Assembly (NCBI GenBank): GCA_963707465.1
Contig: CAVPQK010000028.1
Span: forward strand, 62,001-126,000
Reading direction: 5' to 3'
From: Bog-159 sp963707465
GTDB taxonomy: Bacteria > Acidobacteriota > Terriglobia > Bryobacterales > Bryobacteraceae
Length of the DNA: 64,000 bases
Shown here: one piece after another, positions 14,837 to 23,464 of the stretch
How positions within the stretch are numbered: position 1 is the first letter of the stretch
Layout: each line of letters starts with the position of its first letter
Program-made: the position numbers and the translations under genes
The notes under the pieces: model-generated
Databases searched by the model: none
Told to the model about the DNA's origin: nothing
Seen by the model: only the letters and a program-made list of their open reading frames with translations

Positions 14837-17671
14837 ATGACCAGAATTGCCGACCTGCTGGCCCGCGATTTTTCGAGACCTATCGAAGAGTTCGTCAAGG
14901 TCGACAACCACGATCCGGATACTGTCTTCACCGAACTGACCGAATACATTGCGACGGATCGTATCAAAGCCGAGTACGAGCGCCTGTTTTCCGCGATGGC
15001 GGCCGCTTCGAAATCGTCCAGCGAAAACATTGGAGTCTGGATTTCCGGATTCTTCGGCTCAGGCAAATCCTCCTTCGCGAAGAACCTCGGGTATGTTCTG
15101 GCGAACCGCGAAGTACATGGCGCCCCCGCCAGTTCGCTTTTCCTGAAGCAGGTGGAATCCAAGCGGGTCACCGAGTGCGTGGAGTTCCTCAATGCAGCGG
15201 TCCCGTACGAGACCTTCATGTTCGACGTTCAGGTGGAGCTGCCGGTCGAAATCAAGCCGGAGCAGCTCATTGAAGCCATGTACCGGGTCCTGCTGCGCGA
15301 TCTTGATTATGCGGAAGACCCCGATATCGCGGAGCTGGAGATTGAACTCGAAAAAGAGGGCAAGCTGGCGGCGTTTCAGGATCTCTGTCAGGCGGAATAC
15401 CAGGAAGAGTGGAGAAAGCTCCGCAAAAGCAGCCGGAAACTTGAAGGCACCAGCGCCTTGCTTCACCGGCTCGATCCCCGAAGTTACCCCGCGACTGACA
15501 CGTGGTTGAACATGGTTACGGCCCGGCCTTCAAGAACCTTGAGTGTCAAAGACCTGGTTGACAGGTCATTCGATCTATGCAACATCCGCCGTCACGGGAA
15601 GGCCTTCGCTTTCGTCCTGGACGAAATGGGCCAATTCGGCGAACGCCTCGGAAACCTGCTCGAAATCGTCGAACGGTTTGGCAGGGAAAGCCGTGAACGG
15701 TCGAACGCCGGGAACATCCCGGGGCCCGTGTGGATCATCGTTACGGCCCGGCAAGATCTGGAAGAGATCGACAAGTACCTGGTAGCCAACTGCATCGACC
15801 TGCCCAAACCACAGGACCGTTTCAGGCACCAGATCGACCTATCCTCGGCCGGCATCCGCGAGGTTGTCACCCGCCGCGTGTTGCGCAAGAAGGAGAGCCA
15901 GGAGATTATCCTCAGGAAGCTGTTCCGCGAACGCGGTGCGTCGCTCAATCAGAATGTCAGGTTGGAAAAGAGCTCCCGCCACACGGAGTTCGACGAAGAG
16001 CAGTTTGTCCACTCTTATCCTTACCTTCCGCATTTGATCGACCTCTCGGTCGACATCATGGCGGGCATGCACGTACAACCCAATGCGTCAAAGTACGTCG
16101 ACAGCAGCAACCGTTCCATCGTCAAGCAGTCTTTCGAAATGCTCACGTCGGACCTGACCCGGCTCGCCGATGAGCCCGTCTCCGTCCTCGTGAGCATCGA
16201 CAAGATCTATGAGCTGGTGGAAGGAAATACTCCCTGGGAGAAGCGGAAGGACATACTCGACATTCGCCAACGCTACGACGACGACAAAGACTACCCTGGG
16301 ATGGCATCGCGAGTGGCGAAGGCCATATGCCTCATGGAGTTTGCCCAGACGGACCTGCCGCGCACGACGAAGAACATCGCCGCATTGCTGGTCCAGCGTG
16401 TCACGGAGGCCCCACCCGCACTTGCGGTTGCGGGGATCCTCGATCACCTGAAAGGGGCGCAGTATGTCCACGAGACCAAGGCCGGATGGAAGCTCTATGA
16501 TTTCGATGAACTGCGTCGCACGGCGGCCGCCCTGGGATGGCTGGGCAGATGGGTGGGAGGAGTCACTCCCCGGAAGCCGGGGTGGCAGAGCGGACTGATC
16601 CAATGGGTGAAGAAGCTGCTGGCTCGCTCGTTGAATTGGTATACGTGGCCATTGCGCCAATTCCATGACTCAGTAAGTCAATCGCTCCAGGAAACAATCG
16701 GCGCCCTTGACCACCTATCGATGAACATGGTTGCCCTGGACCGCCATTCCATGAACATGGTGGCCCACGAGCGCAATCCGACCGATAGATTCGCGCCTCA
16801 GTTGTTGGACCACCTTTCCATGAATAGAGTCGCGCTGGACCGCCTGTCGATGGACATGATTGCCCTTGAAGCGCGGCTGGCGCGGGTGGAGAAGACCAGG
16901 GCCAGGATGGAAACGGACTGGGACCAGGAGAAAACGGCTTACATTATCGGACTCTTTGGCACCGGACGCCGGTATATCAATGAACTGATGCTCGAGCACA
17001 TTGGAGAGAGGGCGAAATATTTTAGGGATACGATCGCCTTGCATCCAGGTCCGACACCGATGATCTACAGCGGCCATGCCACGGTGAGGCATCTGTCTCG
17101 CGCGCAAGAGCCGCCGGCTGTAATGGGCCGTATCTTAGAAGCGGTCAGCTCCGGATTCGCCACTGTGATTTTCGTCTATCGTCACCCTCTCGATTCGTTG
17201 TTGACGAATTGGATTTGGTGGCGGACATACATTCGCGAGAACGTCTTGATTTCTGGAATCTCGCAGGTTTATCAGAACACGGACGATCTATGTGCCGAGT
17301 TGGAGCGGAACTTTCTCGACTTCAAAGCCTTTGCCGAAGGCGACCCCGATTTTTTTGCGGGCATGCCAGGCCCGCCATTTCTGTCTTTTAGGCAGTTTGT
17401 CGAGGAAACCGATCTTCATTTCCAAGCCGCCCCGCTCACGTTGCGCCTGGAGGACTTCATGATCGATCCTTGCCAAGAGTTTTCCAAGATCGCCGAACTC
17501 ATGTCAGTCCCTCTCGAGCGGAGCCGCTTACGTATTGTCCCCCCGAAAACCAAGCCCTATGGCTATTTGGCTGTTAAAGACAAAGTCCCTCAATTCAGAG
17601 ACTTTATTGACGGGCTGAATGCGGAGACAAAAGGGCGGATTGAGAAGCTCGGCTATGATATGACTGTGTAA
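14837..17671 (+). CDS. Chimeric protein: BrxC/PglY-like P-loop ATPase half joined to a sulfotransferase-like domain
   Basis: 944 residues with three parts. Residues 1-555 look like the N-terminal half of a BREX BrxC/PglY ATPase: Walker A GFFGSGKSSFAK (71-82), Walker B-like AFAFVLDEMGQF (256-267), and a helical part with IYELVEGNTPWEKRKDILDI. Residues 565-695 are a linker: WVKKLLARSLNWYTWPLRQF, then decapeptide repeats around LDHLSMNMVA (624-677). Residues 698-944 resemble a sulfotransferase fold: AYIIGLFGTGRRYINELML as the nucleotide loop (atypical; no R-S-G-T), FVYRHPLDSLLTNWIWW as the 3'-phosphate strand, and LRLEDFMIDPCQEFSKI. BrxC is normally about 1200 residues and lies in a BREX operon; no other BREX gene is here. 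The stop is 4 bp from that of the convergent methyltransferase. Recombination scar and functional fusion are both possible. Confidence 0.75.
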   Translation: MTRIADLLARDFSRPIEEFVKVDNHDPDTVFTELTEYIATDRIKAEYERLFSAMAAASKSSSENIGVWISGFFGSGKSSFAKNLGYVLANREVHGAPASSLFLKQVESKRVTECVEFLNAAVPYETFMFDVQVELPVEIKPEQLIEAMYRVLLRDLDYAEDPDIAELEIELEKEGKLAAFQDLCQAEYQEEWRKLRKSSRKLEGTSALLHRLDPRSYPATDTWLNMVTARPSRTLSVKDLVDRSFDLCNIRRHGKAFAFVLDEMGQFGERLGNLLEIVERFGRESRERSNAGNIPGPVWIIVTARQDLEEIDKYLVANCIDLPKPQDRFRHQIDLSSAGIREVVTRRVLRKKESQEIILRKLFRERGASLNQNVRLEKSSRHTEFDEEQFVHSYPYLPHLIDLSVDIMAGMHVQPNASKYVDSSNRSIVKQSFEMLTSDLTRLADEPVSVLVSIDKIYELVEGNTPWEKRKDILDIRQRYDDDKDYPGMASRVAKAICLMEFAQTDLPRTTKNIAALLVQRVTEAPPALAVAGILDHLKGAQYVHETKAGWKLYDFDELRRTAAALGWLGRWVGGVTPRKPGWQSGLIQWVKKLLARSLNWYTWPLRQFHDSVSQSLQETIGALDHLSMNMVALDRHSMNMVAHERNPTDRFAPQLLDHLSMNRVALDRLSMDMIALEARLARVEKTRARMETDWDQEKTAYIIGLFGTGRRYINELMLEHIGERAKYFRDTIALHPGPTPMIYSGHATVRHLSRAQEPPAVMGRILEAVSSGFATVIFVYRHPLDSLLTNWIWWRTYIRENVLISGISQVYQNTDDLCAELERNFLDFKAFAEGDPDFFAGMPGPPFLSFRQFVEETDLHFQAAPLTLRLEDFMIDPCQEFSKIAELMSVPLERSRLRIVPPKTKPYGYLAVKDKVPQFRDFIDGLNAETKGRIEKLGYDMTV
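16706..16867 (+). repeat. In-frame decapeptide repeats (LDHLSMNMVA-type) inside the chimeric gene
   Basis: Four copies of a 30-bp unit encode LDHLSMNMVA, LDRHSMNMVA, LDHLSMNRVA and LDRLSMDMIA, with a shorter divergent stretch between the second and third. The pattern suggests a helical stalk grown by slippage or unequal exchange between the two enzymatic halves. Confidence 0.8.
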
Positions 17672-17675
17672 GCGC

Positions 17676-18443
17676 CTATGCGCGCCGCGCCGCCCACGCG
17701 CGAGTCGTATAGATTGTCTCGATGGCCGTCAGACCGGCAATGCGCTTCTCGGCGAAATCCAGGAAGTCGCGGAAGAGTTCCGCACCTAATTGCACCTGGA
17801 GATCGTTTACCGAGCGCCACGCGCCGATATACTGCTCGGGAGTTTGGCGCACGCTGTGTCTGCCTTCGAGGTACAGAACGTCGGTGAATTGCGGCTTGGC
17901 GCTCAACAACTCGGTCAGCCGCTCGGTAATGCCGGAGCGGCCCGACGATACACGGCGGACGTCAGGCTTGAGCCGCGCGATCTGCGCCTCGATTTCGACC
18001 AGCACCGGGTTGGCTTCGATGAAGCGCGGATTCCACAGGGCCACAAATGCCCCGCCCGGCCGCAGGATGCGATGGAACTCGGCGCACGCTTTGTCGAAAT
18101 CGGCCCAGTGAAGCGACGAAGCCATGCTCACCAGATCGGTTGAGCCGTCCGGCAATCCGGTGGCTTCCGCCGAACCTTTGCGCCAAACAATATCCGTCCC
18201 GCGCGACGCCGCGATGCCTTGCTCGCGCATGTCGTCATTAGGTTCCACGGCGACGACTGAATGCAAGCCGCGGGCCGCGAGCATGCGCGTCCAAATGCCC
18301 GTGCCGGCGCCGACGTCGGCGGCATCGAGGCTGGCGGCATCGCGCCCGGCATAGCTCAGGATCGCGTTCGCGACCTGCGGCGCATATCCCGGCCGGAACT
18401 TAGCGTAGTCCCCTGCCAACCCTGTGAAATCTCCGTGTTTCAT
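17676..18443 (-). CDS. Class I SAM-dependent methyltransferase of the phosphoramidate cluster
   Basis: 255 residues. Motif I is DVGAGTGIWTRMLAARG, with the acidic partner VAVEPNDDM, and SSLHWADFDKACAEFHRILR and GGAFVALWNP complete a class I fold. The N-terminus MKHGDFTGLAGDYAKFRPGY is a good start; upstream residues are not family-like. It is the last gene of a tight minus-strand operon, 13 bp after the cytidylyltransferase. In Campylobacter jejuni the equivalent cluster has two methyltransferases (Cj1419, Cj1420) linked to O-methylation of phosphoramidate, so the same role is a reasonable inference; the substrate is unproven. Confidence 0.85.
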   Translation of the reverse strand: MKHGDFTGLAGDYAKFRPGYAPQVANAILSYAGRDAASLDAADVGAGTGIWTRMLAARGLHSVVAVEPNDDMREQGIAASRGTDIVWRKGSAEATGLPDGSTDLVSMASSLHWADFDKACAEFHRILRPGGAFVALWNPRFIEANPVLVEIEAQIARLKPDVRRVSSGRSGITERLTELLSAKPQFTDVLYLEGRHSVRQTPEQYIGAWRSVNDLQVQLGAELFRDFLDFAEKRIAGLTAIETIYTTRAWAARRA

Positions 18444-18456
18444 GGCTGTTTCATCG

Positions 18457-19233
18457 CTACGCCGGCTCACTACCGGATAGCGCGTCCTCGAGCTGGAGTT
18501 CTCCGTCCCTGACCATATCCTGGTACAGCGCCACGTCTTCCGGATTATCGATTTCGCCCCATTGGCCATCGGTGGCGAAGGTGCTGATGGGGGCCAGCTT
18601 TCCGGCCAGCAGCCGGCGCAGCAATCCGGTCACATCAAGGCGATCGCGGATCGCCGCATCCAGTGTGCTGAGTAGCGCCTCGACAGCACTCCATGCCGAC
18701 GGCGTGAATTTGAAGAGGCCCATATATTGCCCCTCGATATCCTCGATCCGCGCCGTCTTGCCGCCGATCTCCAGCAATTGGCCCGCGGCATCGACCCCGA
18801 AGGTTTCGGCGTCGGCCAAGGGATCGGCAAAACGCCGGGTCCACAGGCGGCGCCAGGCCCGGTCGTAACTGATCACCAACTGGCCCGCCGCAGCGGCCAG
18901 GCCGCGCACCAACTCGCCGCGGTAGAAGATGTCGCCATAGCTGACGATGACCGGTCCCTCCCGCAGCCAGGTCGCGGCCGCGGCGAGCGACATCACCATA
19001 TTGGTTTCGGCCCATCGTTCGTTGGCGAAATAGGAGACTCCGGGAAAATCGACCATCTCGGCGCGATAACCGCGAACGATCCCGATCTCGTCCGCCCCGC
19101 CCCGCCTGAGTGCCGCGATCTGGCGCTCGATCAACGGCTTGCCTGCGAGCTCGACCAGGCACTTCGGGCGATCGGCGCCCAGATGCCCCATGCGGCTGCC
19201 GCGGCCGGCGGCGAGAATAACGGCGCGCATCAT
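18457..19233 (-). CDS. Nucleotidyltransferase, probable CTP:phosphoglutamine cytidylyltransferase (Cj1416-like)
   Basis: 258 residues with the sugar/choline nucleotidyltransferase signature MMRAVILAAGRGSRMG, then DRPKCLVELAGKPLIERQ, a GDIFYRGELV metal motif and GQWGEIDNPEDVALYQ near the end. On its own it would be called a phosphocholine cytidylyltransferase-like enzyme. Flanked by a glutamine-kinase-like gene and a gamma-glutamyl hydrolase it matches the Cj1416 step, joining CMP to L-glutamine phosphate to give gamma-L-glutamyl-CDP-amidate. ATG at 19233 overlaps the upstream stop (ATGA). Confidence 0.85.
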   Translation of the reverse strand: MMRAVILAAGRGSRMGHLGADRPKCLVELAGKPLIERQIAALRRGGADEIGIVRGYRAEMVDFPGVSYFANERWAETNMVMSLAAAATWLREGPVIVSYGDIFYRGELVRGLAAAAGQLVISYDRAWRRLWTRRFADPLADAETFGVDAAGQLLEIGGKTARIEDIEGQYMGLFKFTPSAWSAVEALLSTLDAAIRDRLDVTGLLRRLLAGKLAPISTFATDGQWGEIDNPEDVALYQDMVRDGELQLEDALSGSEPA

Positions 19234-19832
19234 GCGAGCCCGAAAACCTGGCGGAACAGCGCCACGTCGGCAGGCGAGAACTGGGCGGACCGCTCCGGGT
19301 GCCACATGATACCAATTATAGGCTCGGCCGAATGGCGAATCGCTTTGACTACGCCATCGTCGGCGACCGCCCAGACTTCCAGCGGCGGCCGCGAGTCGAA
19401 GGCGGCAAAGCGATGATAGCTGTTGACCTCTTTCCGCTCGCCGTCGATTCGGATCGCCTGACATGGCGCCACATGGCCTTCGACGCGACGTAACGGAATA
19501 TCGAAACGCTGCTGAACCACTTGCATGCCGCGGCACACGCCCAGCACCGGCAGCCCGCGCTGCTGGACCCAATCGAGCAACGCATTTTCGACGGCATCGC
19601 GTTCGGGGGCATCGCCGCCCAACGCCGCCAGATCGTTGCCGCCGGTCAACACCAACCCGCCGATGCCGGCCCCTTCGCACAAAGCCAGAGCCACGTCGGT
19701 GACGTTGGGGATCGGCACCGGAAGCAGTCCGCAGGCCGCCAGGAACTTAGTCCACGCCTGATCCAGGCAATCGCGGCGCTCGCCATAGCCTGGAACCACC
19801 CATACCCGCTGGGTGACAGCGACGGCTCTCAT
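19230..19832 (-). CDS. Class I glutamine amidotransferase-like hydrolase, probable gamma-glutamyl-CDP-amidate hydrolase (Cj1417-like)
   Basis: 200 residues of the peptidase C26/GATase class I fold. The nucleophile elbow is GVCRGMQ with Cys100, and His178-Glu180 in IMWHPE complete the triad; GLVLTGGNDLAALGGD is the oxyanion/substrate loop. Known relatives cleave gamma-glutamyl amides. In the Campylobacter pathway Cj1417 releases glutamate from gamma-glutamyl-CDP-amidate to leave cytidine diphosphoramidate, and the gene order here supports that. Start ATG 19832 overlaps the fused-kinase stop. Confidence 0.87.
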   Translation of the reverse strand: MRAVAVTQRVWVVPGYGERRDCLDQAWTKFLAACGLLPVPIPNVTDVALALCEGAGIGGLVLTGGNDLAALGGDAPERDAVENALLDWVQQRGLPVLGVCRGMQVVQQRFDIPLRRVEGHVAPCQAIRIDGERKEVNSYHRFAAFDSRPPLEVWAVADDGVVKAIRHSAEPIIGIMWHPERSAQFSPADVALFRQVFGLA

Positions 19833-22800
19833 GCGATGACCAGGACCTTCTGGTTGGTGCAATCCAGGCAAAGCGTTCGCGCCTTCTGCCAGCGCAGGAA
19901 CAGGGCTTCGCCGGCGCCGATGACAGCGGGAATGCCCAATTCGCCGGCGCGGATCGCCATGTGTGAATTGGCGCCGCCGAACTGGGTGACGAATCCGCTG
20001 ATTTCGCGAGTGAAGATCCAGTCGAAGCCTGGATCCGCGCTGGGCACGAAGAGAATCTTTCCGGCGAAGGTCTCCGGCGGGTCACCGATCGAGGCGACCG
20101 GCGCGGTGACGCTCTTTCGCGTAATGAAATTCGGCTGGCTCGGGGGAAGGTGAAATGCGAACACTTCGGCGGGCGACGCGATGACCGGCGGAAGCACGAG
20201 ATTGCGTGTCAGCGCGTGACGCTCCCTGCCGCGCGCGACACTCTCCAGCAAAGCCTCGCGCACCGAACCGCTTTCGCTATAGAGCGTTTGGATCACGCCG
20301 TAATCCAGAAATGCACAGTCCTCTACCGAGAGACCGTGATCTGCACCCAACTGCCCGATCAGCGACAGAGCGTGGCTCAGGCTTCGCGTGAACACGAACT
20401 TCGCATATTCGCGGCCCTCGATGCCGGCCTTGATGAACTCGATGAAACTCAAGACATCGATGTCGAGCTCATGTTCCTTGAGCAGATGCTCGATGCGGCG
20501 CAACTGCTCGATCGAAAGCGCGAAGCGCGGGGGCGCGGGCGGCGCCGGCCGGGCACTCAACCAGTCGAAATAGAGATTGGGCGCCTCGTCGTAGCGCGGC
20601 GACAGAATGTCGTAGGTCCCCGGCCGGAGGTGGCCGTAGCGCGCCAGGAAGTCGGGCTTTGGAAGCTGCGCGAAATCCCGCCCGATGCGCGATCCGACGG
20701 TATCGACACTGGCCATGAACGCCGCGACCTCTTCGGCATTGAGCACGCCCACCTCGATGAAGGACTCGAGCATTTGAACCGCTATAAAGCCGGCCCGCGC
20801 GAGACCGGCGAACGGCAGCGTGCCGTACCGCTTGCAGTCCTCGATCAACCAGTAGATGCGGCTGATCTTGTCGATCTCCGCGTTGCAGATTAACGGGAGC
20901 CGCTCGGCCAGCAGGTCGATTTTCGCGCGGTCGCGCCGCCACAGCGCGGTTTCGCCATGCATGATGCGATTGGTAAGGCGCCGTAAGGCGCGCGAAAGGT
21001 CGGCTAGGTCCTGCGGAGAAAATCCGTATTCGGCGAGCCGGCCCATGCGCTTCGGCAAATCGAGGGCGTAGCAGGAGAAGACGATTTCAAATTCGACCTT
21101 ATCGTGGAGATGCGGCTCCGACAGGAGGCGATCGATGTAGTAGTTGACCAGACGCGCGGCGAGATCGTCTGGCAGGTCGCGTGGTACGAAGGAATTGAAG
21201 CTGACACGCACATCGATATAAGGCAGTCCGTGAAAGCTGACCAACAGCGGAAAACTGCGCAGATTCTGGTAGCCGTAATTGTCCCGCTGATAGGCCCAGA
21301 TCGCGTCGGTGATGAGTTCGCAATAAAGCGACAACGCCAGAGGCCCAGGCCGCACCCCGATAATCTCGGCCGGGTTCCAGTCCGGCATGACGCCGAAGAT
21401 CGCGCGGCTGCCGTGCAGGTAGGGATGCGGGCGGCTGAGCAGCTCGACCTTTCGGGCAACATCGGCCAGCGCGGTGTCGACTTGCGTGTCGGCTGCCCGC
21501 CCATGGCGGTCGACGGCGAGAGGGCGCACTTGCAAAAGGTAGAGCTGCCCGTCATCGCCGAGGGCGAATTCCACGTCTATGGCATCACACCCGAGCGTGG
21601 TTTCGAGCTCGCGGACCAGAGCGACGACCGGCGCGAGCGGCGGTGGGCAGGCATCCGGCCGCGATCGGAGGCACAGAAAGGTCTTGAGATTGTCGCCGGC
21701 GCCGGCGGTCACGCGATCGGTCAAGCCGGAATGGTCGTCGTAATTAATAACGAAGTAGGGACCGCCGCTGGGACTGCGCGAGAAGACCACCCCGGCCATC
21801 GCCACACGCTCGAGCATGGGCTGTACAAAGACTTGATCGTCGTCTCTTCCGGTGGTGCCTGCATCGTGGGTGAACGAGGCAATCACCCGGTCGATTGCCT
21901 GTGCCACGGCGGCGCTGCCGGCAACGCCGAGAACGGAATCGTACCTGCCGGCCTGGGAGTTGCGGGCCGCGCCATCCTCGCCCCGTGCACTGCTCCGCAC
22001 GATGACGCGATCTGAACCCCAGGGAGCCGCCGCGACGGCGGCCAGCACCCGAGCGGCGTCCGCGCGCCAATCGCCAACCGAGAACCGCACCTGGGGCAGG
22101 ACGCGCCCGCCGCGCAGAAGGGGCGCCAGCAGTTCCAGAGATTCCGCCTTCGTTTGGAAGGCGACCGTCCGCACCGGCTGCGCCGCACCGGCGCCATTGC
22201 GCCTGGCGCCTAACGCCAGGATGCGATCAACCGCCGCCGAAACGTCGAGTGACCCATAATTGTCGAGCACCAGGTCGGGCGCTTCGGGCGCCTCCGCCGG
22301 CACGTCCAGGCCGACCACGTCGCACGTCTCGCCGCGCCGCGCCGCCGCGTAGATGCCCTTGGTATCCCGGCGCTCCAGCTCTTCCATCGGGACCCGCAGG
22401 TAGATCTCGCGATAACCGGGGATGTTCTCGCGGTTCCAACGCTGCACCTCGTGAAACAGCGAGATGGTGGCGCAGACCACATCGGCGCCCTGCTCTGCCA
22501 GCAACCGGCACAGCCGCGCATTCCGCATCGCCGATCGCCGCCGATGGTCTGCGCTGTGGTCAAGATCTTCGGCGATCACAGCGCGGAGCGTGTCGCCATC
22601 GAGGAAGGTTGCCGCTCGACCGGAGGCTCGCAGCCGGCTCCACAACTCTCGCCCCAAGGTGGTCTTGCCGGCGCCGGATAACCCGGTAATCCAGTAGACG
22701 CGCCCCGGCGTGGCGTGCTGTTCGGCTTCAGGCTGGCCTCCCGCCTCTGGTGTGTTGGTCAGCACAGAAGTCTTCAAGCGTTCATGGAGCTGCCGGTCAG

Positions 22801-22855
22801 CGGCAATCCGGTCCCGGGGTAAATGTGTCAATTGTGTTAACGATGATGAGCGCAC
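19829..22855 (-). CDS. Fused APS-kinase-like / L-glutamine-kinase-like protein (Cj1415 + Cj1418 functions)
   Basis: 1008 residues. Residues about 45-220 are an adenylyl-sulfate-kinase-like domain: Walker A ITGLSGAGKTTLGRELW (56-72), FLDGDTLRAVIAEDL, and EIYLRVPMEELERRDTKG. Residues about 235-1008 are PEP-synthase-like: an ATP-binding half with SDRVIVRSSARGEDGAARNS and AIDVEFALGDDGQLYLLQV, and a C-terminal swivelling domain with the phosphohistidine site GGANSHMAIRAGELGIPAVI (His965). In C. jejuni the matching proteins are separate: Cj1418 (767 aa) phosphorylates the amide of L-glutamine and Cj1415 (170 aa) 3'-phosphorylates cytidine diphosphoramidate. Their sizes add up to this protein. The start is uncertain: GTG 22855 or a later GTG/TTG, with no good ribosome site. 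Confidence 0.85.
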   Translation of the reverse strand: MRSSSLTQLTHLPRDRIAADRQLHERLKTSVLTNTPEAGGQPEAEQHATPGRVYWITGLSGAGKTTLGRELWSRLRASGRAATFLDGDTLRAVIAEDLDHSADHRRRSAMRNARLCRLLAEQGADVVCATISLFHEVQRWNRENIPGYREIYLRVPMEELERRDTKGIYAAARRGETCDVVGLDVPAEAPEAPDLVLDNYGSLDVSAAVDRILALGARRNGAGAAQPVRTVAFQTKAESLELLAPLLRGGRVLPQVRFSVGDWRADAARVLAAVAAAPWGSDRVIVRSSARGEDGAARNSQAGRYDSVLGVAGSAAVAQAIDRVIASFTHDAGTTGRDDDQVFVQPMLERVAMAGVVFSRSPSGGPYFVINYDDHSGLTDRVTAGAGDNLKTFLCLRSRPDACPPPLAPVVALVRELETTLGCDAIDVEFALGDDGQLYLLQVRPLAVDRHGRAADTQVDTALADVARKVELLSRPHPYLHGSRAIFGVMPDWNPAEIIGVRPGPLALSLYCELITDAIWAYQRDNYGYQNLRSFPLLVSFHGLPYIDVRVSFNSFVPRDLPDDLAARLVNYYIDRLLSEPHLHDKVEFEIVFSCYALDLPKRMGRLAEYGFSPQDLADLSRALRRLTNRIMHGETALWRRDRAKIDLLAERLPLICNAEIDKISRIYWLIEDCKRYGTLPFAGLARAGFIAVQMLESFIEVGVLNAEEVAAFMASVDTVGSRIGRDFAQLPKPDFLARYGHLRPGTYDILSPRYDEAPNLYFDWLSARPAPPAPPRFALSIEQLRRIEHLLKEHELDIDVLSFIEFIKAGIEGREYAKFVFTRSLSHALSLIGQLGADHGLSVEDCAFLDYGVIQTLYSESGSVREALLESVARGRERHALTRNLVLPPVIASPAEVFAFHLPPSQPNFITRKSVTAPVASIGDPPETFAGKILFVPSADPGFDWIFTREISGFVTQFGGANSHMAIRAGELGIPAVIGAGEALFLRWQKARTLCLDCTNQKVLVIA

Positions 22856-22909
22856 CCATTAGGTTACACGGGTGCCTGGCGGGAAATCCAGCCGGCGCCG
22901 GCACTCCCT

Positions 22910-23452
22910 TCACTTCGCCGCCGGGTCGCCGTGCTCGATGTAGTTCTTCAAACGCAACAACTGCTCCTTCAGGACGGAATCGACCGGCGCAGCCCAGGTA
23001 TTCAAACCCGCGGGCAAATACCCAGTGACCGCATAGGTGAATTCGAGCTTGGTGTCGCCCGCTCCGGCGTCGAGTTGAAACTTCATGCTGCCGGCGGCGG
23101 CGATCGATTGCAGCGGCCCCAGCGCCCCAGTGAAGACGATCGACTTGCCGGGCATCAGCGAGATCACTTCCATATGGCGGACCACCCCGGAGTTGGGCAG
23201 TTTCTCGCAGAAGCATCCCATGGCCTTCTCTTCAATACTCAGATTGTGGGCGTCGTGTGTGTAGGTGTGCGCCGGGTCCCACCAATCGCCGACGTTATGC
23301 ACGATCCGCCGGTAGACCTCCTCGGGGGCAGCCCGGATGTTCATCGTGGTCTTTATGGTGAAGCCGTTGCTGGCCGAGTCGGCTACTTCCGCGCGTACCG
23401 CGCCGGCGCCAAGTGCCAGGGCCATCGGGAAAACGAATGCGAGCCTTTTCAT
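22910..23452 (-). CDS. Exported SRPBCC/START-like protein
   Basis: 180 residues with a signal peptide (MKRLAFVFPMALALGAGAVR, cleaved around VRA-EV). The body has SRPBCC features: FTIKTTMNIRAAPEEVYRRI at the start of the fold, VGDWWDPAHTYTHDAHNLSI, and a C-terminal helix (VLKEQLLRLKNYIEH). Such proteins bind hydrophobic ligands; the function here is unknown. GAGG lies upstream of the ATG at 23452, preferred over the start 12 nt earlier. Confidence 0.85.
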   Translation of the reverse strand: MKRLAFVFPMALALGAGAVRAEVADSASNGFTIKTTMNIRAAPEEVYRRIVHNVGDWWDPAHTYTHDAHNLSIEEKAMGCFCEKLPNSGVVRHMEVISLMPGKSIVFTGALGPLQSIAAAGSMKFQLDAGAGDTKLEFTYAVTGYLPAGLNTWAAPVDSVLKEQLLRLKNYIEHGDPAAK

Positions 23453-23464
23453 AAAATGCCTCAA

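Noticed and set aside
14837..16500. A complete BREX defence system
   Set aside because: Only a truncated BrxC-like half is present; no brxA, brxB, pglX, pglZ or brxL nearby.
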